Both the position numbers and the translations under genes were made by a program. This document shows, one piece after another, positions 54,740 to 62,860 of a stretch of 64,000 nt of DNA. The notes under the pieces are model-generated. The model was not told the origin of the DNA. It saw nothing but the letters and a program-made list of their open reading frames with translations, and did no database searches. Position 1 is the stretch's first letter; every line of letters begins with the position of its first letter. Origin of the DNA: an uncultured Sphingomonadaceae bacterium (GTDB lineage Bacteria > Pseudomonadota > Alphaproteobacteria > Sphingomonadales > Sphingomonadaceae); assembly GCA_947499975.1 (NCBI GenBank), contig CANMQE010000002.1, positions 620,001 through 684,000 on the forward strand. Direction: 5' to 3'.

Positions 54740-56332
54740 TCAGGCCGCCTGCGCCACGTCCTCTGCCGCCTCGTTGCGGATCAGGTAATCGAAAGCGGAG
54801 AGCGCGGCTTTCGATCCTGCGCCCATGGCCACAACGATCTGCTTGTAGGGCACGGCGGTGCAATCGCCCGCGGCAAACACGCCCGGCAGATTGGTGGCAC
54901 CCTTGCCGTCGATCTCGACTTCGCCGTGCCGGGAAAGCTGGATGCCACTGTCCTTCAGCCATTCCGTGTTGGGGACGAGGCCGATCTGCACGAACACGCC
55001 TTCCAGTTCGACAGAATGTTCCTCGCCGCTGGCGCGATCCTTGTAGACGAGGCCGCCCACCTTGTTGCCGTCTCCGGTAATCTCGGTGGTCTGGGCATTC
55101 ACCAGGATCTCGACATTGCTCATGGAGCGCAGCTTGTCCTGCAACACCTGGTCGGCGCGCAGCTTCTCGTCGAACTCCACCAGCGTCACGTGGCCGACGA
55201 TGCCTGCGAGGTCGATCGCAGCTTCGACGCCGGAGTTGCCGCCGCCGATCACGGCTACGCGCTTGCCCTTGAACAGCGGGCCATCGCAGTGCGGGCAATA
55301 GGCCACGCCCTTGTTGCGATAATCCTGTTCGCCCGGCACGCCCAGTGCGCGCCAGCGGGCACCTGTCGAAAGCACCAGGCTGCGCGCCTTCAGCACGCCG
55401 CCGTTTTCAAGGTGCAGTTCGTGCATACCGCCCGGCTTCTTCGCGGGCACGAGCTTGCTGGCCGTGGCGAGGTTCATCAGTTCGATGGCGTCCTGCGCCT
55501 TCACCTGCCGCTCAAGGTCAGCTGTCAGCTTGGGGCCTTCAGTATATTCGGTGCCGGGCAGGTTCTCGATGCCAAGAGTATCGTTCAGCTGACCGCCGAA
55601 GCGTTCGGCCGCGATGCCGGTGCGAAAGCCCTTGCGCGCGGTGTAGATGGAAGCGGCAACGCCGCCGGGGCCGCCGCCCACCACCAGCACCTCGAACGGG
55701 TCCTTGGCGGAAAGTTTCTCGGCTGCCTTGGCGCTGGCGCCGGTATCGACCTTGGCCAGCACCTCTTCCAGCGTCATCTTGCCGTTGAAGAACGGCTGAC
55801 CGTTCAGGAACGTGGCGGGCACGGCCATCACGTCGCGGCTGTCCACCTCGTCCTGGAAAGTGCCGCCTTCAATCAGCGTGGCCGTGATGCGCGGGTTGAC
55901 GAGGGCCATCAGCGTAAGGGCCTGCACCACGTCCGGGCAATTGTGGCAGGATAGGGAGAAATACATCTCGAATTCGAGATCTTCCTCCAGCGCGGCGATC
56001 TGGTCGATCACCTCCTGCTCCACCTTGGGCGGATGGCCACTTGCCCACAGCAAAGCCAGCACCAGCGATGTGAATTCATGCCCCATCGGCAGGCCGGCAA
56101 AACGCACCCACTTGGTGGCATCTGACGCGCGGCGGATCACGAAGCTGGGCTTGCGATCGTCGGTGCCGTCGAAGCTGGCCGAAACCTTGTCGCTCAGGGC
56201 GGAAATCTCTTCGAGCAATTCGCGCGTCTGCGGCGATTTGTCGTCGTCACCCAGCGAGGCGACGAGTTCGATAGGTTCGCGCAAATTCTCAAGATAGGAC
56301 TTGAGCTGCTGCGTCATATTGGCATCGAGCAT
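54740..56332 (-). CDS. ahpF: alkyl hydroperoxide reductase subunit F
   Basis: A 530-residue flavoprotein. The N-terminal thioredoxin-fold pair ends with the redox CHNC (C129, C132). The FAD motif [17 protein letters not shown], the second redox pair in YCPHCDGP and the NADH motif [15 protein letters not shown] follow, then the FAD-binding GVFAAGDC. It passes electrons from NADH to AhpC. AGGAG lies seven bases before the ATG at 56332; a longer upstream frame crosses the intercistronic hairpin and is rejected. Confidence 0.96.
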   Translation of the reverse strand: MLDANMTQQLKSYLENLREPIELVASLGDDDKSPQTRELLEEISALSDKVSASFDGTDDRKPSFVIRRASDATKWVRFAGLPMGHEFTSLVLALLWASGHPPKVEQEVIDQIAALEEDLEFEMYFSLSCHNCPDVVQALTLMALVNPRITATLIEGGTFQDEVDSRDVMAVPATFLNGQPFFNGKMTLEEVLAKVDTGASAKAAEKLSAKDPFEVLVVGGGPGGVAASIYTARKGFRTGIAAERFGGQLNDTLGIENLPGTEYTEGPKLTADLERQVKAQDAIELMNLATASKLVPAKKPGGMHELHLENGGVLKARSLVLSTGARWRALGVPGEQDYRNKGVAYCPHCDGPLFKGKRVAVIGGGNSGVEAAIDLAGIVGHVTLVEFDEKLRADQVLQDKLRSMSNVEILVNAQTTEITGDGNKVGGLVYKDRASGEEHSVELEGVFVQIGLVPNTEWLKDSGIQLSRHGEVEIDGKGATNLPGVFAAGDCTAVPYKQIVVAMGAGSKAALSAFDYLIRNEAAEDVAQAA

Positions 56333-56384
56333 GGCTATCTCCTCATGTTCGGGGTGGGGATTATCGGATGAAAAAGACGCGTTG

Positions 56385-56423
56385 GAGACCCGGGGCAGGG
56401 GAGGGGGGGAAGCCCCGGGTCTC
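56385..56423 (-). promoter_or_regulatory. stem-loop in the ahpC-ahpF intercistronic region
   Basis: A perfect 11-bp stem GAGACCCGGGG/CCCCGGGTCTC with a G/C-skewed 17-base loop. No T-run follows immediately. It probably stabilises the ahpC 3' end or partly terminates, making AhpC more abundant than AhpF. Confidence 0.65.
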
Positions 56424-56505
56424 TTCGCGACCCGACCCGGATTGAACCAGCGTCGGGAAGGGCGCAGCGGCGCTATGGGCCGCTCGCGCAAGTCGTCAGG
56501 TCGGC

Positions 56506-57072
56506 TTAGATCTTGCCGACGAGGTCAAGCGAAGGCGCCAGCGTGTCGCCGCCTTCTTCCCATGCGGCCGGGCATACCTGGCCGGGGTTCTCGCGAACGT
56601 ACTGTGCCGCCTTGATCTTGCGGGTCAGTTCGTTGGCATTGCGGCCCACGCCTTCGCAGGTGATTTCCATGATCTGGATCACGCCGTCGGGGTCGACGAC
56701 GAAGGTGGCACGGTCGGCCAGGCCCATTTCCTCGCGCAGAACATTGAAGTTCTTGGAAAGGGTGTGCAGCTGGTCACCCAGGAAGGGGAACTTCAGCTTG
56801 CCGATCTTCTCGGAGGTGTCGTGCCATGCCTTGTGGCTGAAGTGCGTGTCGGTCGAAACGCCGTATACTTCCACGCCCATGCTCTGCAGCATGTCGTACT
56901 TCTCACCCATGTCTTCCAGTTCCGTCGGGCAGACGAAGGTGAAATCGGCGGGGTAGAAGAAGAACACGCTCCACTTGCCCTTCAGGTCTTCGTCGGTCAC
57001 GTCGAAGAAGTCCTTGCCGGCCTGGAAGGCGGTGGCGGTGAACGGTTTGATCTGGCTGCCAATGATACCCAT
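56506..57072 (-). CDS. ahpC: alkyl hydroperoxide reductase subunit C (2-Cys peroxiredoxin)
   Basis: A 188-residue AhpC. The peroxidatic Cys is C48 in FTFVCPTE, with the resolving Cys C167 in [10 protein letters not shown]. The conserved Arg in [20 protein letters not shown] completes the active site. It reduces peroxides and peroxynitrite, with AhpF as electron donor from the next gene. It stands first in the unit, with an inverted repeat upstream. Confidence 0.97.
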   Translation of the reverse strand: MGIIGSQIKPFTATAFQAGKDFFDVTDEDLKGKWSVFFFYPADFTFVCPTELEDMGEKYDMLQSMGVEVYGVSTDTHFSHKAWHDTSEKIGKLKFPFLGDQLHTLSKNFNVLREEMGLADRATFVVDPDGVIQIMEITCEGVGRNANELTRKIKAAQYVRENPGQVCPAAWEEGGDTLAPSLDLVGKI

Positions 57073-57169
57073 TGAATAATCCCTTTTTCAGTTTGTGTGC
57101 GTCTGTGCTTTCAACGGTCGAGATAGGGATTGTTGCGATGCGAAAAAGCGATTTTGTGCGATTGCTAAC

Positions 57170-57184
57170 ATCGAAATAATCGAT
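57170..57184. promoter_or_regulatory. inverted repeat upstream of ahpC
   Basis: ATCGA-AATAA-TCGAT, 97 bases before the ahpC start. A related GCGAT word occurs at 57135-57162 as GCGA repeats. It could bind a redox regulator such as OxyR, but the ATAG-type OxyR pattern is not evident. Confidence 0.3.
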
Positions 57185-57260
57185 CACAGCGAAGCAAGTT
57201 TCGGAAACTGCAACAGGTGTTGCGTTTTACGCATGGATGCGGGTGTTTGGCGTGGGGCGC

Positions 57261-58475
57261 TCAATCGGCGGGACGCCGCTCTCCGATATGCAGCCATTTC
57301 GCCACCCTGTTGATGCTGGGCCCCTGCACCACGCTGGAAACCAGCACCACGAAGAACACGACGTTGAAAATGGCGAACGCGCCCTCGATGCCTGCCACCA
57401 TGGGAAAGATCGCCAGCACGATGGGCACCGCGCCGCGAAGGCCCGCCCACGATACGAACAGCATCGTGCGCGTGTCGAAACGGCGGAACGGCAGCAGGCA
57501 GGCAAACACGGCGAGGGGCCGCGCGACCAGTATCAGCACCACCGTGATGGCGATGCCCTCGCCCATTATCGGCAGCAGGTTCGACGGCGTCAGCAGCAGG
57601 CCAAGGGTCAGGAACATCACTACCTGCGCCAGCCAGGCCAGCCCGTCCTGAAAGGTGCGAACGATGGGCTTTGCGGCAAAGGCGCGCGTGCCCGCATACA
57701 CGCCCGCGACATAAACGGCGAGGAAGCCGTTTCCGCCCAACAGGCTGGCGAAGCCGAAGGCCAGTAGCGCGCCTGCAATCGAGACCACGAAGGCAAGGCC
57801 GCCCTGGCGCAGGCCCATGCGCTTCAGACCCTCGGGCAGGGCATATCCCGCCACCAGGCCCACGCCAGCACCCACGATCATCTGCTGCGCGAATTCGGGC
57901 AGGAGGGAGAGCGGCGCGGGCGCGCCCGTGGCACTGGTGAAGGCCAGCAGCGCGGTGACCAGGAAGATCGCCATCGGATCGTTGGAGCCTGACTCCAGCT
58001 CCAGCAAGGCGGGCACATCGTCCTTCAGATCGAGGTCGCTCGATCGCAATACGGAGAAGACGGCGGCGGCATCGGTGGAGGCGACGACCGCGCCCAGCAG
58101 GAAGGCCTGCAGCGGCGCGAAATCGAGGAGCAGGATGGCCGACAACGCAACCACACCGGCGGTGATGCCGACGCCGACTGTGGCCAGCGCCAGTGCCGGA
58201 CCCAGCATCGGGCGCACGGCGCGCCAATTCGTATCCAGCCCGCCGGAGAAGAGGATGAAGGCAAGGCACACGATGCCCACCCCTTGCGTCAGCAGGTAAT
58301 CGCTGAAATCGATGCCGCCCGGCCCCTCCACCCCTGCAAGGATGCCAAGGCCCAGGAAACCCACGATGGCGGGAAACCCGATCCGCGATGTCAGCAAACC
58401 GGCGATGACCGTCAGCGCGAGCAGCAGCCCGGTCAACAGCATGGCAAATTCTGGGCGGTAGAGTTCCTGCAGCAT
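57261..58475 (-). CDS. NhaP-type K+/H+ (Na+/H+) antiporter
   Basis: A 404-residue CPA1-family protein with about 12 helices. The key Asp pairs lie in ESGSNDPMAIFLV and the helix VASTDAAAVFSVLRSS; GLRGAVPIVLAIFPMV is the characteristic Arg helix. It resembles the core of NhaP2/CvrA but lacks the C-terminal RCK-type regulatory domain. It exchanges cations for protons at the inner membrane. It is the gene after aroC on the reverse strand, 74 bases away. Confidence 0.9.
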   Translation of the reverse strand: MLQELYRPEFAMLLTGLLLALTVIAGLLTSRIGFPAIVGFLGLGILAGVEGPGGIDFSDYLLTQGVGIVCLAFILFSGGLDTNWRAVRPMLGPALALATVGVGITAGVVALSAILLLDFAPLQAFLLGAVVASTDAAAVFSVLRSSDLDLKDDVPALLELESGSNDPMAIFLVTALLAFTSATGAPAPLSLLPEFAQQMIVGAGVGLVAGYALPEGLKRMGLRQGGLAFVVSIAGALLAFGFASLLGGNGFLAVYVAGVYAGTRAFAAKPIVRTFQDGLAWLAQVVMFLTLGLLLTPSNLLPIMGEGIAITVVLILVARPLAVFACLLPFRRFDTRTMLFVSWAGLRGAVPIVLAIFPMVAGIEGAFAIFNVVFFVVLVSSVVQGPSINRVAKWLHIGERRPAD

Positions 58476-58549
58476 GGATCAGCAGCGGGTAGGTGGCGAA
58501 ATGCCTCTTGCCAAGCATGTCGGCCGCATGGCGCGTATCTCTCGGCGGG

Positions 58550-59641
58550 CTATCGCTGCGCGACTTGCGCCCGGTCCAGCAGTTTCTGGTCTGCCAGCAC
58601 CAGCGCCATCATCGCCTCGACCACGGGAACGCCGCGAATACCGACGCAGGGATCGTGGCGACCCTTGGTCTGGATTTGCGTCGCTTCACCTTCGTTGGTG
58701 ATGGTGTCGACCGGTGTGAGGATGGAGCTCGTCGGCTTGAACGCCACGCGGCAGGTGACCGGCTGGCCGGTGGAGATGCCGCCCGCGATGCCGCCTGAAT
58801 GATTCGCCTCGAACACGGCGCCGCCATCCGCGCCGGGACGCATCGGATCGGCATTTGTTTCGCCCGTATTGGTAACAGCACCGAAACCGTCGCCGATCTC
58901 CACGCCCTTGGTGGCGTTGATCGTCATCATGGCGGCGGCCAGTTCGCTGTCGAGCTTGGCATAGATGGGTGCGCCCCAGCCGGCGGGCACGCCCACCGCC
59001 TGCGCCGCGACCAGCGCGCCGAGGGAAGAGCCGGACTTGCGCGCGCCGTCCACAAGATCCTCCCACCGCGTAACCGTTTCGGGATCTGGGCAGAAGAAGG
59101 GATTGGTGCGGATCGTGGCCTTGTCGAACCGGTCATAGTCCATCGCCACATTGCCGATCTGTTCCACCCACGCGGTGATTTCGACTTCGGGGATCACCAG
59201 CCTCGCAATCGCGCCAGCCGCCACGCGCGCAGCCGTTTCGCGAGCGCTGGAACGTCCGCCGCCGCGATAGTCGCGAAAGCCGTATTTCGCGTCATAGGTG
59301 TAATCGGCGTGGCCGGGCCGGTATGCCTTGGCGACCTCCGAATAGTCCTTCGATCGCTGATCGGTGTTCTCGATCATCAGGCTGATGGGCGTGCCGGTGG
59401 TACGCTGTATGCCGTCTTTGGCCTCGAACACGCCGGACAGGATGCGAACCTCGTCCGCCTCCCGCCGCTGCGTGGTGTATTTGGACTGGCCGGGCTTGCG
59501 CGCATCCATGAAGGGCTGGATGTCACTTTCCGAAAGCGCGATGCCCGGCGGGCACCCGTCCACCACCACGCCCAGCGCGGGGCCGTGGCTTTCCCCCCAC
59601 GTGGTAAAGCGAAAAACGCGTCCGAATGTGTTCCAGCTCAT
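58550..59641 (-). CDS. aroC: chorismate synthase
   Basis: A 363-residue enzyme. [20 protein letters not shown] is the universal start, [17 protein letters not shown] the flavin-binding signature, and the block ending [25 protein letters not shown] completes the family pattern. It makes chorismate from EPSP with reduced FMN, the last step before aromatic amino acid branches. AAAGG precedes the ATG. A tandem octamer array lies 88-180 bases upstream. Confidence 0.97.
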   Translation of the reverse strand: MSWNTFGRVFRFTTWGESHGPALGVVVDGCPPGIALSESDIQPFMDARKPGQSKYTTQRREADEVRILSGVFEAKDGIQRTTGTPISLMIENTDQRSKDYSEVAKAYRPGHADYTYDAKYGFRDYRGGGRSSARETAARVAAGAIARLVIPEVEITAWVEQIGNVAMDYDRFDKATIRTNPFFCPDPETVTRWEDLVDGARKSGSSLGALVAAQAVGVPAGWGAPIYAKLDSELAAAMMTINATKGVEIGDGFGAVTNTGETNADPMRPGADGGAVFEANHSGGIAGGISTGQPVTCRVAFKPTSSILTPVDTITNEGEATQIQTKGRHDPCVGIRGVPVVEAMMALVLADQKLLDRAQVAQR

Positions 59642-59728
59642 GGGGCCGCCTTTGGTCGATTTGTGCGCGCATGTCGAGTGGGGCGAAACTTTCCTACTTT
59701 CATCCTCGGCAATATCATGCGGACATGA

Positions 59729-59820
59729 TGACACTTGAGCGCACCCTAGCTGACACTTCCACGCGAAACGTCACGCTTTTTGCGCGGAAGGTGACAGTTT
59801 GGCAGCGCCGCGTCACACTT
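59729..59820. repeat. five TgACaCTT-type octamers at about 21-bp spacing
   Basis: Octamers TGACACTT (59729), TGACACTT (59751), TCACGCTT (59771), TGACAGTT (59792) and TCACACTT (59813). The starts are 22, 20, 21 and 21 bases apart, so all lie on one face of the helix two turns apart. The array sits between the divergent aroC and ruvA genes, outside any coding frame. It resembles an iteron or multimeric repressor/activator site; no known regulator is matched. Confidence 0.6.
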
Positions 59821-59932
59821 CGGTGCTCTTTGGCGCAGGACACTGTTCCATGTGTTCCACATTAGCGCCGCCCTTGCGGAAAAATCGCGCTTTGCACTGG
59901 CTTTCGGCGGCTCCAGCAGGCAGGAACAAAAC

Positions 59933-60006
59933 GCGCTCAAGTAGCGAAAGCGGTAGCGCGGAAAGAAAAGCGCTCAAGCAGCATAAGCGATAGCGCAGAG
60001 AGAAAC
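59933..60006 (+). repeat. two 37-base tandem repeats just before ruvA
   Basis: Units 59933-59969 and 59970-60006 begin GCGCTCAAGTAGC / GCGCTCAAGCAGC and agree at most positions. Each contains GCGCT and AGCGC ends that pair, forming one hairpin per unit. The second unit ends three bases before the ruvA ATG and overlaps its ribosome binding site, so the repeats may affect ruvA translation. Confidence 0.7.
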
Positions 60007-60008
60007 GT

Positions 60009-60617
60009 ATGATTGCAAAGCTATCGGGCAGGCTGGACGAAACCGGCGAAGACTGGGCCATCGTCGATGTGCAGGGCGTGGGCTATCTGGTCCATTGCTC
60101 CACCAAGACGCTTAACGCGCTGGGTTCGGTGGGCGACGCCTGCACCATCCACACCGATCTGCAGGTGAGCGAGAACGACATGCGCCTGCTGGGCTTTGCC
60201 GAGAGTGCGGAGCGTGACTGGTTCCGCCTGCTGACAGGCGTGCAGGGCGTGGGGTCCAAGGTGGCGCTGGCGATCCTCTCCGCGTTATCCACCGGTGAAC
60301 TGCGCGATGCCTGCGGCGGCGGCGATGCCGCCAGCGTGGCGCGGGCAAACGGCGTGGGGCCGAAGCTGGCGGGCCGTATCGTGAACGAGTTGAAGGACAG
60401 GGCCGGCGCCATGCCCGGCGCGGCCGGCGGCGGAATTGGTGGCGCTTCGATCATGCCCGCCGGCGGAGCAAGCTCCGACGCTGTCAGCGCATTGCAGAAC
60501 CTTGGCTTCAAGCCTGCCGTCGCCGCACAGGCCGTCGCCCGCGCGCAGGAAGAACTTGGCGAAGGCGCAGCGGAAGGCGACCTCATCCGCGTGGCGCTGA
60601 AGAAGGCCGCGGGCTAG
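60009..60617 (+). CDS. ruvA: Holliday junction branch migration protein RuvA
   Basis: A 202-residue protein: OB-fold domain (MIAKLSGRLDETGEDWAIVD, GVGYLVHCS), helix-hairpin-helix repeats (LLTGVQGVGSKVALAILSAL, ANGVGPKLAGRIVNELKD) and a C-terminal UBA-like domain that contacts RuvB, after a Gly-rich linker. The tetramer binds Holliday junctions and loads RuvB. ruvB lies downstream, separated by two short genes. Confidence 0.96.
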   Translation: MIAKLSGRLDETGEDWAIVDVQGVGYLVHCSTKTLNALGSVGDACTIHTDLQVSENDMRLLGFAESAERDWFRLLTGVQGVGSKVALAILSALSTGELRDACGGGDAASVARANGVGPKLAGRIVNELKDRAGAMPGAAGGGIGGASIMPAGGASSDAVSALQNLGFKPAVAAQAVARAQEELGEGAAEGDLIRVALKKAAG

Positions 60618-60628
60618 GAGAACTGACG

Positions 60629-61174
60629 ATGAAGACGATGCTTTGCCTGTTCACTGCCAGCCTGCTGGCTGCTCCTGCCGCCGCGCAGGACATGTCCACC
60701 TTCACCACCGGCCCCGTGTTCGAGGACTTCGGCCCCCATGCGCAGGTGGAGCAGACGGAGCCGCTGCCCGCCGACCTCGCCCTGCGTCACAGCTTCGATG
60801 TTGCCGCCGCTGCCGAGGATGGCCGCTTCAACCGCGGCTTCGAAAGCGCGGCGCGCTTCATCAACATGCACGCGGCCAATGGCGTGGACCCCGAACGGAT
60901 CGAGGTGGCCGTGGTGGTTCACGGCCGCGCGGTGCAGGATTTGCTGACCGACGCAGCATGGGCCGCACGCGATCTGGAAGGGGATGCGAACCCCGGCGGC
61001 GACCACGTGCGCGCAATGCTGGATGCAGGCGTGCGCTTCATCGTCTGCGGCCAGAGTGCGGCAGGGATCGGCGTGGTAAATGAGGATTTGATTGACGGCG
61101 TGGAAATGGCGCTGTCTGCGATGACCGCGCATGCGCTGTTGCAACAACGCGGCTATTCGGTGAATCCGTTTTGA
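60629..61174 (+). CDS. DsrE-family protein with signal peptide
   Basis: A 181-residue protein: signal peptide ending APAAAQ, then a DsrE/F-like fold (RHSFDVAAAAEDGRFNRGFE, RIEVAVVVHGRAVQDLL, GVRFIVCGQSAAGIG). The single Cys in FIVCGQS corresponds to the active-site position of the family, which handles sulfur. Periplasmic DsrE-like proteins of unknown role occur in sphingomonads. AGGAG lies eight bases before the ATG. It is part of the ruv unit. Confidence 0.83.
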   Translation: MKTMLCLFTASLLAAPAAAQDMSTFTTGPVFEDFGPHAQVEQTEPLPADLALRHSFDVAAAAEDGRFNRGFESAARFINMHAANGVDPERIEVAVVVHGRAVQDLLTDAAWAARDLEGDANPGGDHVRAMLDAGVRFIVCGQSAAGIGVVNEDLIDGVEMALSAMTAHALLQQRGYSVNPF

Positions 61175-61593
61175 ACCGATTGCTCGACAAAGTCCCGCAC
61201 CGGATCATAGGTGTGGCTGGTCTTATGCTTCTGCTTATAGTGATGCAGGTGGGTCACGCTGTTCGTGACGATAATTGGGCCGACATTATTAACTTGGAGG
61301 TGTGGGTTTCGCTGCTTCTCCCCGCATTCTTTATGGGTTCAGTGGGTTGGGGCACCTTGCTGCTCGGCCGAGCGAGTGACAACCGAACCACTCACCGTGT
61401 TCTCAAGGTTGTAGCCGTCCTATATTTCGCTTTTTCCGCTTTTGTGGCTTGGGACATCGTTGTGTTTGGTAATTCGACATCCGGTATCGCGATTTTCCTT
61501 TATCCTGTGTTTGCCGCGCTTTTGATGCTTCCGTTCATTGGCTTGGTCGCCTTTCTGGCCGAAAAGTTTGCTTCCGATACTTCCCTTGACTGA
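61171..61593 (+). CDS. small membrane protein inserted between ruvA and ruvB
   Basis: A 140-residue protein with four predicted helices ([78 protein letters not shown]). The TTG start overlaps the DsrE stop and its end overlaps the ruvB TTG by eight bases, so it is tightly fused into the operon. Its codons use T endings (CTT, GTT, TTT) far more than the neighbours, and local GC is visibly lower, suggesting recent acquisition. No family is recognised. Confidence 0.7.
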   Translation: MNRLLDKVPHRIIGVAGLMLLLIVMQVGHAVRDDNWADIINLEVWVSLLLPAFFMGSVGWGTLLLGRASDNRTTHRVLKVVAVLYFAFSAFVAWDIVVFGNSTSGIAIFLYPVFAALLMLPFIGLVAFLAEKFASDTSLD

Positions 61594-62623
61594 TCAACCC
61601 ATCCACTCCCCCGACCGCCAGCCGGAAGACCCGGACGCGGCGCTGCGTCCCAAGTCGCTCACCGAATTCGTCGGGCAAGAGGCCGCGCGCGATAACCTGC
61701 GCGTCTTCATCGAGGCGGCGAAAGGCCGGGGCGAGGCGATGGACCATGTGCTGTTCTTCGGCCCTCCCGGCCTCGGCAAGACCACGCTGGCGCAGATCGT
61801 GGCGAAGGAACTGGGCGTCGGCTTTCGCGCCACCAGCGGGCCGGTGATCGCCAAGGCGGGCGACCTTGCCGCGCTGCTGACCAATCTTGAGCCGAACGAT
61901 GTGCTCTTCATCGACGAGATCCATCGCCTCAATCCCGTGGTGGAGGAGGTGCTGTATCCGGCGATGGAGGACCGCGCGCTCGACATCATCATCGGGGAGG
62001 GGCCATCGGCACGCAGCGTGCGGATCGACCTGCCGCCCTTCACCCTGGTGGGCGCCACCACGCGGCAGGGGCTTCTCACCACCCCATTGCGCGATCGCTT
62101 CGGCATCCCCGTGCGGCTGGTGTTCTATACCGAGGAAGAGCTGATGCGCGTGGTGAAGCGCGGGGCCAGTCTGCTGGGCATGGATATAGATGCCACCGGC
62201 GCGCGCGAGATTGCGCGGCGCTCTCGCGGCACGCCGCGCGTGGCGGGCCGACTGATGCGCCGCGTGCGCGATTTTGCGCAGGTGAAAGGCGCTACCACGG
62301 TCACCGCGACGATTGCAGACGAGGCGCTGACCCGGCTGGAGATCGACAATCTTGGCCTCGATGCGATGGACAGGCGCTATCTCACCATGATCGCTACCAC
62401 CTACAAGGGCGGACCCGTTGGCGTGGAGACGCTGGCCGCCGGGCTTTCCGAACCGCGCGACACGGTGGAGGAGGTGATCGAGCCATACCTCATCCAGCTT
62501 GGCCTGCTGGCCCGCACGGCGCGGGGCCGTTGCCTGAACGATGGCGGTTGGGCACATCTTGGAATGTCACCGCCCGAATCGGGCCGCGCGCAGCAGGGCG
62601 GCCTGTTCGAGGACGAGGGTTGA
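61586..62623 (+). CDS. ruvB: Holliday junction branch migration helicase RuvB
   Basis: A 345-residue AAA+ motor. Start region [20 protein letters not shown], Walker [16 protein letters not shown], Walker [15 protein letters not shown], sensor [19 protein letters not shown] and a C-terminal winged helix (RARTARGR-type tip, [15 protein letters not shown]). It drives branch migration with RuvA. Translation appears to start at TTG 61586 ([13 protein letters not shown]), which fits the family N terminus; no ATG is nearby. Confidence 0.96.
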   Translation: MTDQPIHSPDRQPEDPDAALRPKSLTEFVGQEAARDNLRVFIEAAKGRGEAMDHVLFFGPPGLGKTTLAQIVAKELGVGFRATSGPVIAKAGDLAALLTNLEPNDVLFIDEIHRLNPVVEEVLYPAMEDRALDIIIGEGPSARSVRIDLPPFTLVGATTRQGLLTTPLRDRFGIPVRLVFYTEEELMRVVKRGASLLGMDIDATGAREIARRSRGTPRVAGRLMRRVRDFAQVKGATTVTATIADEALTRLEIDNLGLDAMDRRYLTMIATTYKGGPVGVETLAAGLSEPRDTVEEVIEPYLIQLGLLARTARGRCLNDGGWAHLGMSPPESGRAQQGGLFEDEG

Positions 62624-62860
62624 CGCGCGCGGGGCAGCGGGCGCCGACCTCGTGCGGGGCCGCCATTCGGTTCCATTGTGGGACACTGCGGCGCGAGGCA
62701 CGGAAAAACCGCAGTTTTTTGCGCTTCGACAGGCGGGAATCTTGGTTAAGGCAATTGCGGAGCGGGCGATTGACGGTCTCATTGGCAGCAACCGGAAAAA
62801 GGCGCGGGGTGTCACAGGGGCACGTCCGCGAACATCCGGCCAAGCTGAGAGAGATTTTTC

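Noticed and set aside
57073..57260. OxyR operator before ahpC
   Set aside because: The ATAG-N7-CTAT pattern is not visible; only a short inverted repeat was found, which is reported as weak.
59845..59857. LexA box (GTTC-N7-GTTC) upstream of ruvA
   Set aside because: Two GTTC words are there but with a five-base gap, which does not fit the alphaproteobacterial LexA consensus.
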